Shown piece by piece: positions 1 to 8,868 of a DNA stretch of 64,000 nucleotides. The position numbers were made by a program, and so were the translations under genes. The DNA is from Lacinutrix jangbogonensis. GTDB lineage: Bacteria > Bacteroidota > Bacteroidia > Flavobacteriales > Flavobacteriaceae. The notes beneath the pieces were generated by a model. The model made no database searches and had not been told where the DNA came from. It was given only the letters and a program-made list of their open reading frames with translations. The DNA is taken from positions 1 to 64,000 of the forward strand of contig NZ_JSWF01000027.1 of the NCBI RefSeq assembly GCF_000797445.1, read 5' to 3'. Numbering within the stretch: position 1 is the stretch's first letter; every line of letters begins with the position of its first letter.

Positions 1-28
1 TTTTTTTATATTTAAACTAGTATTAGTT

Positions 29-1690
29 TTAGTTTTTAGTTTTGTTGTTAGATTTAGATTTTGAACCTACTCTAGACATTGCACATCTAAACCCAATATA
101 GGATGTAGCCATATTCTGTGGGAAGTAACGTCTTTGAGCTGGATCTAACCAGTACTCTCTATCTCTCCAAGATCCACCTTTAAATACGCGAGCTTCGTCG
201 TTTACTAAAGATGTTCTTTTTTCACTTTTATCCCATTCTCTAATTAAGTTTCCAGCAGAATCAATCTCTGTTGAGTGTTTAGGAGAATTATACATTTTGC
301 TAGTTGTAGAATTTTCTTCTTCACCTTCTTCAAAGTCAGAAAAATTACGTGAAGAGCGTCTGTCTCCATCTCTAAAGTTACGGTTGTCACTTCTGTCAAA
401 ATTTGTTCTTAAATAAGTTTCGTCCTCATCAATAGGTGTTTGAGCAATTTCACCAGGTAAATCTCTTGCGATAACTTTTCCGTTTGGTAAAGTATCATAA
501 ACGATGTCATCTGTGGTTACAACTTTAACAGTGCCATCTTCCATAATAGCATTTTTGGTATAAACGTTTCCTCTATAGTAGTTAAAATCGTTAAACTCAT
601 CATCTACTATTGGTCTGTAAACATCGGCAACCCATTCGGCTACATTTCCAGCCATATCGTATAAACCGTAATCGTTAGGAGCATATTTTTTTACAGAAGC
701 TGTAATATCAGCACCATCATCAGACCATCCTGCAATTCCACCATAATCACCTTTTCCTTGTTTAAAGTTTGCTAACTGATCTCCCTTTATTTTGCGTTTT
801 CCAGAACGTGTGTACTGTCCTTCCCAAGGATATTTTTTACGACCTCTATAAGCATTATAACTTCTAATTTCAGATAAACCTAAAGCGGCATATTCCCATT
901 CTGTTTCTGTTGGTAGTCTGTATTTAGGAGAAATAATACCAGTTTGCCTTGAAGCATAAACATTAATTTCTTCGCCATTAGCATCTGTTTGTGGCTTTAA
1001 TTTTCCACCTCTTAAAATTTCTTCATTCCCTCCAAAAGTTTGTGTTGGAGCATTGATATAAGTGTCTGTACTAAAATTAGCATCTGCAGTCGATTCGAAT
1101 TGGCTATCTTGTTTTAAGTATCCTTCTTCTTGTAGCGCTTTTTCTTGAACACGATCCGACCTCCAAGTAGCATACTCGACAGCTTGAATCCAACTTACAC
1201 CAACAACAGGATATTGTCCATAACCTGGATGGCGTAAATAATTATTTGTCATTACTTCGTTAAAACCTAAACGGTTTCTCCAAACTAGAGTATCTGGCAC
1301 AACGCCTTCATATATTTTTCTGAAGTTTTCATCTTCTGGTGGATAAACCTGCTTAATCCAATCTAAATACATCAAGTAATTTTGATTAGTTACTTCAGTT
1401 TCATCCATATAAAACGATTGAACGTGTTGTTGGTTTGGTGCATTGTTCCAATCATGCATAACATCATCTTGAACGCGTCCTTTTGTAAACGTACCGCCTT
1501 CGACAAAAACAGTTCCTGGAGGTGTTTCTTGTTCTTTAAATTTTGTGTTGTATTGAAATCCGCCTTCTTTAGCATTAATTTCCCAGCCAGTTGCACTATC
1601 TACATTTGATCCTCCAGATCTAGCACATCCAACCAAGGTGAGTGAAGCCGCTAATAACATTAAAATCCTTGATACAATTACTTTTTTCAT
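29..1690 (-). CDS. gldJ: Gliding motility lipoprotein GldJ
   Basis: A 553-residue lipoprotein. The N-terminus is a lipoprotein signal with a lipobox ending in Cys22 (LVGC). The body is a formylglycine-generating-enzyme/SUMF1-like fold, recognisable from the central GLYDMAGNVAEW and the C-terminal FKGGSWRDR and YIGFRCA motifs. GldJ is known in Flavobacterium as an outer-membrane-associated lipoprotein needed for gliding and for stability of the type IX secretion system (GldK/L/M/N). It is not expected to be an enzyme. A low-complexity Asp/Arg-rich insert lies roughly at residues 430-465. It is divergent from porU across a 285-bp gap, the arrangement typical of this family. Identification is by motif, length and neighbours. 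Confidence 0.93.
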   Translation of the reverse strand: MKKVIVSRILMLLAASLTLVGCARSGGSNVDSATGWEINAKEGGFQYNTKFKEQETPPGTVFVEGGTFTKGRVQDDVMHDWNNAPNQQHVQSFYMDETEVTNQNYLMYLDWIKQVYPPEDENFRKIYEGVVPDTLVWRNRLGFNEVMTNNYLRHPGYGQYPVVGVSWIQAVEYATWRSDRVQEKALQEEGYLKQDSQFESTADANFSTDTYINAPTQTFGGNEEILRGGKLKPQTDANGEEINVYASRQTGIISPKYRLPTETEWEYAALGLSEIRSYNAYRGRKKYPWEGQYTRSGKRKIKGDQLANFKQGKGDYGGIAGWSDDGADITASVKKYAPNDYGLYDMAGNVAEWVADVYRPIVDDEFNDFNYYRGNVYTKNAIMEDGTVKVVTTDDIVYDTLPNGKVIARDLPGEIAQTPIDEDETYLRTNFDRSDNRNFRDGDRRSSRNFSDFEEGEEENSTTSKMYNSPKHSTEIDSAGNLIREWDKSEKRTSLVNDEARVFKGGSWRDREYWLDPAQRRYFPQNMATSYIGFRCAMSRVGSKSKSNNKTKN

Positions 1691-1975
1691 ACTAATACGT
1701 TTATGTAAGCTAAGTTATGTTATGTTTTTTATGGAGACGCAATATAATAATTCTACATAACTCTACAAGCTATTTTGTAAAATTAACTTAAAAAAAAAAT
1801 CGCGCTTCAACCCACTTTATTTACAATACATCGATGTCTTTATATCTTTCTTTTAAAGATGTTTTGAGTCATTATAACGTGCGTTTTTCTAATTTATTAT
1901 TGTAATTTTGAAACGTTTTTATGAAAATGTTAAAAATGTAATAATAACATTAAATTAATTACGTTATTTAAAACA
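1691..1975. promoter_or_regulatory. Divergent gldJ/porU promoter region
   Basis: This 285-bp gap separates the divergent starts of gldJ and porU. On the plus strand TAATTTTG at 1913-1920 fits the Bacteroidota -7 consensus TAnnTTTG, about 55 bp before the porU ATG. I do not see a convincing TTTG 19 bp upstream of it. No clear minus-strand element for gldJ was found. The rest is AT-rich with no gene. Confidence 0.4.
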
Positions 1976-4900
1976 ATGAAAAAGATATTATTTAGTATTA
2001 CAGTACTGCTATGTACTTTAGTACACGCTCAACAAAAGAAATTTAGTCTCACTTGGAACACTCCTAAAACCTTAAATACAGAAGGTTATAGCTTGACAGT
2101 GCCTGATTTCTTCCCTAAAGAACATTATAGTTTTAATTTTAGTAATGGTCTTAATTTTGTAGCTCAATGGAAAGCTAATAGCTATATTAATGAAGGTAGT
2201 ATTACTTTAACAAATGTAAAGTATGCTGCTATTTCAAAAGCCGAATTAAAAGATCTTGATTTAAAAACAATTCCCTCTTCAATTAAATATAGTTTAAAAA
2301 ACACTCAAGCACGTGAAGATAAAAAGGCATATCTAACAGTTTCGGCTATCATTAAAACAGGAAGTAATACGTATAATAAACTACTCTCCTTTACTGTTAA
2401 TTACAAAAACTCTAATGTTTCTTCAAACAAAAGTTATAAGCGGCCAATTTCAAATTCTGTATTGAGTTCAGGAAGCTGGTTTAAATTTGGAATAAATAGA
2501 TCTGGAGTATTTAAATTGTCTAAAAGTTTCCTTAATGATTTAGGAATTAATACTAATAGTTTAGACCCAAGGACGATCAAGGTTTTTGGAAATGGAGGCC
2601 AAATGATACCTTATTTAAATGATGATAGTTATCCTATAGATCCAATAGAGAATGCTATTAAAGTTGTTGGGGAAGAAGATGGTGTATTTAATGACGGTGA
2701 TTATGTAATGTTTTATGGTGTTGGACCTAAAGGGATTGTAGACGACCCTTTAATTAATACTAATCTTAACCCATATGAGGACGTTGCGAACTATTATATA
2801 AATATTGGTTTTGGTAATGGTCAAAGAATTCAAAATATGGTGGAACCTTCTGGTAATGCTACAACTACCATTTCTACGTTTCAAGATTACCAATTTCATG
2901 AAGTAGATGAATATAACATTGCTTTTGTTGGAAGAAGATGGTTTGGAGATAAACTCGATATAGAAACAACAAAAACCTTCGATTTTAATTTCCCAAATTT
3001 GGTTACAGCTGTGCCCGTTAAGTTTATTTTTAGTGGGGCATCTACATCAGTAAATACTACCAGTTGGACTTTAGGAATTAATGGTAGTGATATAGCAACT
3101 CTTACAACACCTGGAGCGGCAAACGATAACTTTGGAGTTGGAGCTATTTATGAAAATGATATTTCTATTGCTTCAGATAATATCTCTGTACGCGTTGATT
3201 TTGATAAACTAGGCGTGCCAAGTGCAGTAGGTTATATAGATTATATCTCATTCGAGGCAACAAGGGAACTCAATTTTAGTGGTAATCAATTTGAGTTTTA
3301 CAACAATGAAACAGCTCAAAACACTGGTGTTGGTATGTACACATTAACTAATGCTACAGGAGTTTCAGAAGTTTGGGATATAACGGATATTAATAATATT
3401 ACGAATAAGTTAAATACTGAAGCAACTTTAAATTTTAAAGCGAATTTGGGAAGTTTAAAAAAATATGTAGCAGTAACAATCTCAGATTTATATGATCCCA
3501 TTTTACTAGGAAATTCTTCTGTTGCAAATCAAAATATTAAAGGAACTATTTTTAATGATAGTCAAGGTAGTTTTGAAGATGTTGATTATATTATTGTAAC
3601 GCCTAAAACACATTTAAGTCAAGCACAGCGATTAGCACAAATTAATAGAACTCAAAATGATTTAAACGTAAAAGTAGTGACTATAGAGTCCGTTTATAAT
3701 GAGTTTAATACCGGGAATAGTGATATTGCTGCGATTAGAAATTTAGTTAAGTATGTTTACGACAACGCAAGTGCTCCAGAAAACAGGTTGAAATATTTAT
3801 GCCTTTTTGGAGATAGTTCATTCGATTATAAAGGAAGAACATCTTCAAATACTTATAATGTCCCTTCTTGGCATGCTTACGATAGTTATAATTTAACTAA
3901 TTCATTTATTTCTGATGATTTTTATGGTTTGATGGATTCTGGTGAGGGAACCATGGTTGCTTCAGATTTGTTGGATGTTGCAGTAGGTAGAATATTGGCA
4001 GATTCTCCAGAGCGCGCCAAACAAATGGTAGATAAGGTTGCTGTTTATTATTCTAAAGAAGCATTTGGTAGCTGGAGAAATAATATTATTGCAATATCAG
4101 ATGATGTAGATCATTCTTGGGAAAAAATATTACAAGAAACTACAGACGAAATTGCAGATGAAATTACTACAGAGAAACCTTTTTTAAATGCAGTAAAAAT
4201 TCATTCGGACTCATACCAACAAGAAGCTTCTGCCGGTGGAGATCGTTATCCAGAAGTAACTACGGCTATGGCAAATGCAATTGAAAACGGAGCGTTAGTC
4301 GTAAATTATTTTGGACATGGAGGAGAAGACGGATTAGCAACTGAGAGGTTTTTTCAAAAACCAGATGCCCAAAACCTTAGAAACGATTGTAAATTAAACT
4401 GTTTTGTAACGGTAACTTGTGAGTATACACGATTCGATAATCCACTTCGTCTTACAGCAGGAGAGTTAATTTATTGGAATAAAAGTGGAGGAGCAATTTC
4501 ACTAATAACGACCACTCGACAAATTTTTGTGACTGTGGGCGTAACATTTAATAAAATTTTAGAGGAATATTTATTTTCTTATAATGATACTGATGATTTT
4601 GGAGATAATGAATATCCAACAATGGCAGAAGCACTTCGTTTAACGAAAAATGATAACAGTATTGCCGGAATTAGTCAAAAATATCTAGTGTTTTATATTG
4701 GAGATCCAGCATTAAAATTAGCCTTTCCAAAACCTAACGTGAGATTAACCAAAATAAACGATATACCAGTGGCTAGTAATACTGAAGTTTTAGAGGCTTT
4801 AAGTTATGCAAAACTTTCTGGCGAAGTTACAGATGAATTAGGTAACCTCTTAACTAGTTATAATGGGAAAGTAGTTACAACTATATACGATAAACCAATA

Positions 4901-5848
4901 CAAAGAGAAACCTTAGCAAACGATAATACTATTGATGCAGGACAACTTATTAAGTTGCAATACGAAACTTTAGGAGAGGTAATATTTCGAGGCCAGTCTA
5001 CTGTAACAAATGGTGAATTTGAATTCGATTTTATTGTGCCTAGAGATATTGGTATTCCAATTGGTTTTGGAAAAGTAAGTTTTTATGCATCCACTGAAAT
5101 TCCACTTAGCGATCAATCTGGAGGAAGTATCAATACACTTCAAATTGGAGGTATTAACGAAGATGCCGCTGAAGATAATCAAGGGCCAAACATAAATTTA
5201 TTTATGAATGATGAAAATTTTGCTTCTGGTGGAATAACAAATGAATCTCCATCATTGTTAGTGAAATTACAGGACGAAAACGGAATAAATACAGCCAGTG
5301 GTATTGGTCATGATATTGTCGCTTTATTAGATGGAGATGAAGTAAATCCATATGTGCTTAATAACTATTATGTAACCGAGTTAGATAACTATACAAAAGG
5401 GAGTTTAAGTTTTCCGTTTAGAGAATTAGAACCAGGATTACACACATTAACATTAAAAGCTTGGGATGTTTACAATAATTCATCAACTGCAGAGTTACAG
5501 TTTAGGGTTTTCGATGAGGAAGAACATTTAATAATAGAAAATGTACTTAACTATCCAAATCCATTTGTAAACTATACCGAGTTTTGGTTTAGCCATAACA
5601 GTTCTGAAATCTTAGATGTTTCAGTACAGATTTTTACAATTTCCGGAAAAATAGTGCGTACGCTAAATGGACAAACTACTGGAGTTGGTTCTAAATCCAC
5701 AAGCTCAACATCTCGCGATATTATATGGGATGGAAGAGACGATTTTGGAGACAAAATTGGAAAAGGTACTTATGTTTACAAATTAAAAGTGCATTCTAAT
5801 GCTACAAATAAAACTGTAGAAAAAATCGAGAAACTTGTTATCCTGTAA
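1976..5848 (+). CDS. porU: Type IX secretion system sortase PorU
   Basis: A 1290-residue secreted protein with a signal peptide ending near AQQ (residues 18-20). PorU is the cell-surface C25 (gingipain-like) cysteine protease that removes the C-terminal sorting domain of T9SS cargo and attaches the cargo to the surface. The catalytic pair is visible: His781 in NYFGHGGEDG and Cys815 in TVTCEYTRF. The C-terminus (from about residue 1180, starting LNYPNPF) is a FlgD-like or type A sorting-like domain ending KGTYVYKLKV. It is followed 32 bp later by porV, its functional partner. Length matches flavobacterial PorU. Confidence 0.93.
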   Translation: MKKILFSITVLLCTLVHAQQKKFSLTWNTPKTLNTEGYSLTVPDFFPKEHYSFNFSNGLNFVAQWKANSYINEGSITLTNVKYAAISKAELKDLDLKTIPSSIKYSLKNTQAREDKKAYLTVSAIIKTGSNTYNKLLSFTVNYKNSNVSSNKSYKRPISNSVLSSGSWFKFGINRSGVFKLSKSFLNDLGINTNSLDPRTIKVFGNGGQMIPYLNDDSYPIDPIENAIKVVGEEDGVFNDGDYVMFYGVGPKGIVDDPLINTNLNPYEDVANYYINIGFGNGQRIQNMVEPSGNATTTISTFQDYQFHEVDEYNIAFVGRRWFGDKLDIETTKTFDFNFPNLVTAVPVKFIFSGASTSVNTTSWTLGINGSDIATLTTPGAANDNFGVGAIYENDISIASDNISVRVDFDKLGVPSAVGYIDYISFEATRELNFSGNQFEFYNNETAQNTGVGMYTLTNATGVSEVWDITDINNITNKLNTEATLNFKANLGSLKKYVAVTISDLYDPILLGNSSVANQNIKGTIFNDSQGSFEDVDYIIVTPKTHLSQAQRLAQINRTQNDLNVKVVTIESVYNEFNTGNSDIAAIRNLVKYVYDNASAPENRLKYLCLFGDSSFDYKGRTSSNTYNVPSWHAYDSYNLTNSFISDDFYGLMDSGEGTMVASDLLDVAVGRILADSPERAKQMVDKVAVYYSKEAFGSWRNNIIAISDDVDHSWEKILQETTDEIADEITTEKPFLNAVKIHSDSYQQEASAGGDRYPEVTTAMANAIENGALVVNYFGHGGEDGLATERFFQKPDAQNLRNDCKLNCFVTVTCEYTRFDNPLRLTAGELIYWNKSGGAISLITTTRQIFVTVGVTFNKILEEYLFSYNDTDDFGDNEYPTMAEALRLTKNDNSIAGISQKYLVFYIGDPALKLAFPKPNVRLTKINDIPVASNTEVLEALSYAKLSGEVTDELGNLLTSYNGKVVTTIYDKPIQRETLANDNTIDAGQLIKLQYETLGEVIFRGQSTVTNGEFEFDFIVPRDIGIPIGFGKVSFYASTEIPLSDQSGGSINTLQIGGINEDAAEDNQGPNINLFMNDENFASGGITNESPSLLVKLQDENGINTASGIGHDIVALLDGDEVNPYVLNNYYVTELDNYTKGSLSFPFRELEPGLHTLTLKAWDVYNNSSTAELQFRVFDEEEHLIIENVLNYPNPFVNYTEFWFSHNSSEILDVSVQIFTISGKIVRTLNGQTTGVGSKSTSSTSRDIIWDGRDDFGDKIGKGTYVYKLKVHSNATNKTVEKIEKLVIL

Positions 5849-5864
5849 TAAAGAATTATATTTG
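5834..5864 (+). promoter_or_regulatory. Possible porV-proximal promoter
   Basis: CTTG at 5834-5837 and TATATTTG at 5857-5864 are separated by exactly 19 bp, matching the Bacteroidota TTTG-N19-TAnnTTTG promoter with one mismatch in the upstream box. It overlaps the last codons of porU and sits 17 bp before the porV ATG, so porV could be transcribed separately as well as with porU. Confidence 0.45.
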
Positions 5865-5880
5865 CCAAATAAATTAATTT

Positions 5881-7116
5881 ATGAAAAAGAATATTTTAAT
5901 AATAATTGTATTAGTTTTTGCTTTTAAAAGTAACGCTCAAAATTCATTTCAAGTTGAACCTTATCAAGATTCAAGAGTAATAACAACAGGTGTGCCTTTC
6001 CTTTTAATTGCTTCAGATGCAAGAGCTGCAGCAATGGGTGATATGGGAGTTGCGACTTCTCCAGATGCTTTTTCACAACAATGGAATGCATCAAAATATG
6101 TGTTTTCAACAGATAAATCTGGTATAGCTGTAAGTTATACGCCATATTTAAGTAAGTTGGTTAATGATATATTTCTAGGAAGCGTTACTTACTTTAATAG
6201 AATAAATGAGCAAAGTGCTTTTGCTGCAAGTTTTAGATATTTTTCTCTGGGAGACATTGAATTTGTTGAGGATGAAAATTCAACACCACTTTTACAGTCT
6301 CCAAACGAATTGGCAATAGACTTATCTTATGCATTGCGATTAAGCGACCAATTTGGTATGGCGGTTGGAATGCGTTATTTGCGTTCAGATTTAAAATTAA
6401 ATTTTGGGGATAATGATGTCACGGCAGGTAGTACTTTTGGAGTAGACATTTCTGGATACTATCAAAGTGAAGAGGAAGCTTATAACGATTTTAATGGCCG
6501 TTGGAGAGGTGGTTTTGCACTTCAAAATTTAGGACCAAAGTTTAAATATGATGAAGGTGGTCAAGAAAATTTTCAGCCTACAACATTGCGTTTAGGTGGT
6601 GGTTTCGACTTTATTTTCGATCAATACAATAAATTAGGAGCAACCGTTGAGTTTGCTAAATTATTAGTGCCAACACCTCCAGTTAGAGGTAGAGAAATAG
6701 AATATGTAGATGATAATGGTGATGGTATGTATAATGCAGCAGATGACACTTTTATTGGTGAGAAAGACGTTATTATAAGCGGTCAGGATAATAATGTAGA
6801 TTTCGTTTCAGGTATTTTTCAATCTTTTGGTGATGCACCAGGAGGAGGAAAAGAAGAATTGCAAGAGTTTACTTATGCAGTAGGATTAGAGTATTTATAC
6901 CAAGACTCTTTTGCTTTTAGAGCAGGTTATTTTAATGAGCATGAAACTAAAGGAGCACGTAAGTTTTTTGCTTTAGGAGCCGGTTTTAAATACAATGTTA
7001 TTAATATAGATTTATCATATTTATTCTCAGCATCAAAAGTGCAAAGTCCATTAGAAAGTACATTGCGTTTTTCTTTAACGTTTAACCTTGGTGAAGGCGA
7101 ATATACAGAGTACTAA
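5881..7116 (+). CDS. porV: Type IX secretion outer membrane protein PorV
   Basis: A 411-residue outer-membrane beta-barrel protein with a signal peptide cleaved after about residue 20 (KSNAQ). The motif PFLLIASDARAAAMGDMG followed by a FadL-like barrel is diagnostic for PorV (also called LptO). PorV ferries T9SS cargo from the translocon to the PorU sortase complex. Strands near the C-terminus end in FSLTFNLG, a typical barrel end. It lies directly behind porU, the usual flavobacterial order, and is closed by a strong terminator at 7141-7170. Confidence 0.93.
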   Translation: MKKNILIIIVLVFAFKSNAQNSFQVEPYQDSRVITTGVPFLLIASDARAAAMGDMGVATSPDAFSQQWNASKYVFSTDKSGIAVSYTPYLSKLVNDIFLGSVTYFNRINEQSAFAASFRYFSLGDIEFVEDENSTPLLQSPNELAIDLSYALRLSDQFGMAVGMRYLRSDLKLNFGDNDVTAGSTFGVDISGYYQSEEEAYNDFNGRWRGGFALQNLGPKFKYDEGGQENFQPTTLRLGGGFDFIFDQYNKLGATVEFAKLLVPTPPVRGREIEYVDDNGDGMYNAADDTFIGEKDVIISGQDNNVDFVSGIFQSFGDAPGGGKEELQEFTYAVGLEYLYQDSFAFRAGYFNEHETKGARKFFALGAGFKYNVINIDLSYLFSASKVQSPLESTLRFSLTFNLGEGEYTEY

Positions 7117-7140
7117 AGCAAATAATATTTCAAAAAATAA

Positions 7141-7170
7141 AAAACTATTGCCTAAAGCAATAGTTTTTTT
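7141..7170 (+). terminator. Rho-independent terminator after porV
   Basis: Perfect 11-bp stem AAAACTATTGC/GCAATAGTTTT with a 5-nt loop, then a T run. It ends the porU-porV transcript and separates it from cdd. Confidence 0.85.
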
Positions 7171-7205
7171 GTCTAAATTAGTTTTTAGCTTTTTAATTAT
7201 AACAT

Positions 7206-7688
7206 ATGAAAGAAGTCAAAATAGAATCGAAACTTTATGTTTTCGATAGTTTAGAAGACACTCCAAAAGACATCCAAGGTTTAATGCAAAATGCAATAGA
7301 AGCTAGAGATAACGCTTATGCGCCCTATTCTAAGTTTCATGTTGGTACAGCTTTATTACTCGATAATGGCGAAATAATTTCGGGTAGTAATCAAGAAAAC
7401 GCCTCTTATCCTTCAGGGTTATGTGCAGAACGTACAGCTATTTTTTATGCAGGTGCTAAATACCCAAAAGCAAAAGTTGTAAAAATGGCTATTACTGCTG
7501 CTTCTCAAAATCAAAAAACAAATACCCCAATTCCTCCTTGTGGTGCTTGTCGACAGTCTATTGCAGAATACGAAACAAAGCAAGGTCAACCTATAGAAAT
7601 CTATTTTATGGGAGAAATAGGTGCGGTAATGAAGTCTAATTCTCTAGCTAACTTATTGCCATTTGGCTTCGATTCTTCTAACCTATAA
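7206..7688 (+). CDS. cdd: Cytidine deaminase
   Basis: A 160-residue zinc-dependent deaminase that converts cytidine and deoxycytidine to uridine and deoxyuridine in pyrimidine salvage. The zinc site is complete: CAERTA (Cys and catalytic Glu) and PCGACRQ (two Cys). YAPYSKFHVGTAL near residue 40 is the substrate-binding region. Length is normal for the homotetrameric class, with a roughly 20-residue N-terminal extension common in Bacteroidota. It is cytoplasmic. It follows the porV terminator and precedes the pdhA promoter, so it is probably monocistronic. Confidence 0.93.
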   Translation: MKEVKIESKLYVFDSLEDTPKDIQGLMQNAIEARDNAYAPYSKFHVGTALLLDNGEIISGSNQENASYPSGLCAERTAIFYAGAKYPKAKVVKMAITAASQNQKTNTPIPPCGACRQSIAEYETKQGQPIEIYFMGEIGAVMKSNSLANLLPFGFDSSNL

Positions 7689-7740
7689 CGTTTTCGTGAA
7701 ATAAAAGAACGTCTACTTGTTATTTTAGTCAATTTTCACT

Positions 7741-7771
7741 TTTGCAATACCAAATCAAAGTGTTACTTTTG
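7741..7771 (+). promoter_or_regulatory. pdhA promoter
   Basis: TTTG at 7741-7744 and TACTTTTG at 7764-7771 are exactly 19 bp apart, a perfect match to the Bacteroidota consensus TTTG-N19-TAnnTTTG. Transcription would start near 7778, giving a leader of about 85 nt before the ATG at 7864. Because it lies after the end of cdd it indicates a separate pdhA-pdhC transcript. Confidence 0.65.
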
Positions 7772-7863
7772 TTACTCAATTTTTTTGAAACACTTTGTGT
7801 ATTAAAGTAAATCAAAATATTTTGAGTATAATGGTTTTTAATTTACCAAAAGAAACACCAAAA

Positions 7864-8865
7864 ATGCAGAAAATAACTAAAGAGGTTTACCTTAAATGGT
7901 ACGAAGACATGTATTTCTGGAGAAAGTTTGAAGACAAGCTTGCTGCAGTTTATATACAACAAAAGGTTAGAGGATTCCTTCATTTATATAATGGTCAAGA
8001 AGCAGTATTAGCGGGAGCTTTGCATGCAATGGACTTAACTAAAGATAAAATGATTACTGCATATCGTAATCACGTTCAGCCAATAGGTATGGGTGTAGAT
8101 CCAAAACGTGTAATGGCAGAATTATTTGGTAAAGCAACGGGAACCTCACAAGGTTTAGGCGGTTCTATGCATATATTTTCTAAAGAACACCGTTTTTATG
8201 GAGGGCATGGTATTGTAGGAGGTCAAATTCCACTGGGAGCAGGAATGGCTTTTGGAGATAAATACAATGATATAGATGCCGTAACTATTTGCTGTTTTGG
8301 AGATGGAGCTGCTAGGCAAGGTTCGTTACATGAAACTTTTAATATGGCAATGCTTTGGAATTTACCTGTAGTATTCGTTTGTGAAAACAACGGTTACGCC
8401 ATGGGAACATCGGTAGAGCGTACAGCAAACCATACCGATATTTGGAAATTAGGTCGTGGATACGAAATGCCTTCTGGACCAGTAGATGGTATGAATCCTA
8501 TTAAAGTTGCTGAAGCTTTCGATGAAGCTATTACACGTGCAAGATCAGGTGGAGGACCAACGTTTTTAGAAGTTAAAACATACCGTTACAGAGGGCATTC
8601 GATGTCTGATGCACAACACTATAGAACAAAATCTGAAGTAGAAGAATACAAGAAAATTGATCCTATTAAGCAAGTAAAAGATGTTATTCTAAAAGAGAAC
8701 TATGCTACTGAAGACGATTTAAAAGCAATCGATAAACGCGTTAAAGCCTTAGTAGCTGAATGTGAGAAATTTGCAGACGACTCTCCATATCCAGAAAAAA
8801 GCTTAATGTACGATGTTGTTTACGAGCAAGAAGATTATCCATTTATAGAGCACAAAATAAAATAA
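7864..8865 (+). CDS. pdhA: Pyruvate dehydrogenase E1 component, alpha subunit
   Basis: A 333-residue thiamine-pyrophosphate-dependent subunit that decarboxylates pyruvate and passes the acetyl group to lipoyl-E2. The TPP/Mg motif is GDGAARQGSLHETFNMA followed by NLPVVFVCENN. The phosphorylation-loop region YRYRGHSMSDAQHYR is present. I start it at the ATG giving MQKITKEVYLKW, since the reading frame upstream opens only with a TTG and lacks family similarity. The E2 gene follows after 3 bp. The E1-beta gene is not in this window. Confidence 0.93.
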   Translation: MQKITKEVYLKWYEDMYFWRKFEDKLAAVYIQQKVRGFLHLYNGQEAVLAGALHAMDLTKDKMITAYRNHVQPIGMGVDPKRVMAELFGKATGTSQGLGGSMHIFSKEHRFYGGHGIVGGQIPLGAGMAFGDKYNDIDAVTICCFGDGAARQGSLHETFNMAMLWNLPVVFVCENNGYAMGTSVERTANHTDIWKLGRGYEMPSGPVDGMNPIKVAEAFDEAITRARSGGGPTFLEVKTYRYRGHSMSDAQHYRTKSEVEEYKKIDPIKQVKDVILKENYATEDDLKAIDKRVKALVAECEKFADDSPYPEKSLMYDVVYEQEDYPFIEHKIK

Positions 8866-8868
8866 GCT

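Noticed and set aside
5924-6145. Leucine-rich frame on the minus strand inside porV
   Set aside because: It lies wholly within porV on the other strand and has no family pattern, only codon-mirror composition.
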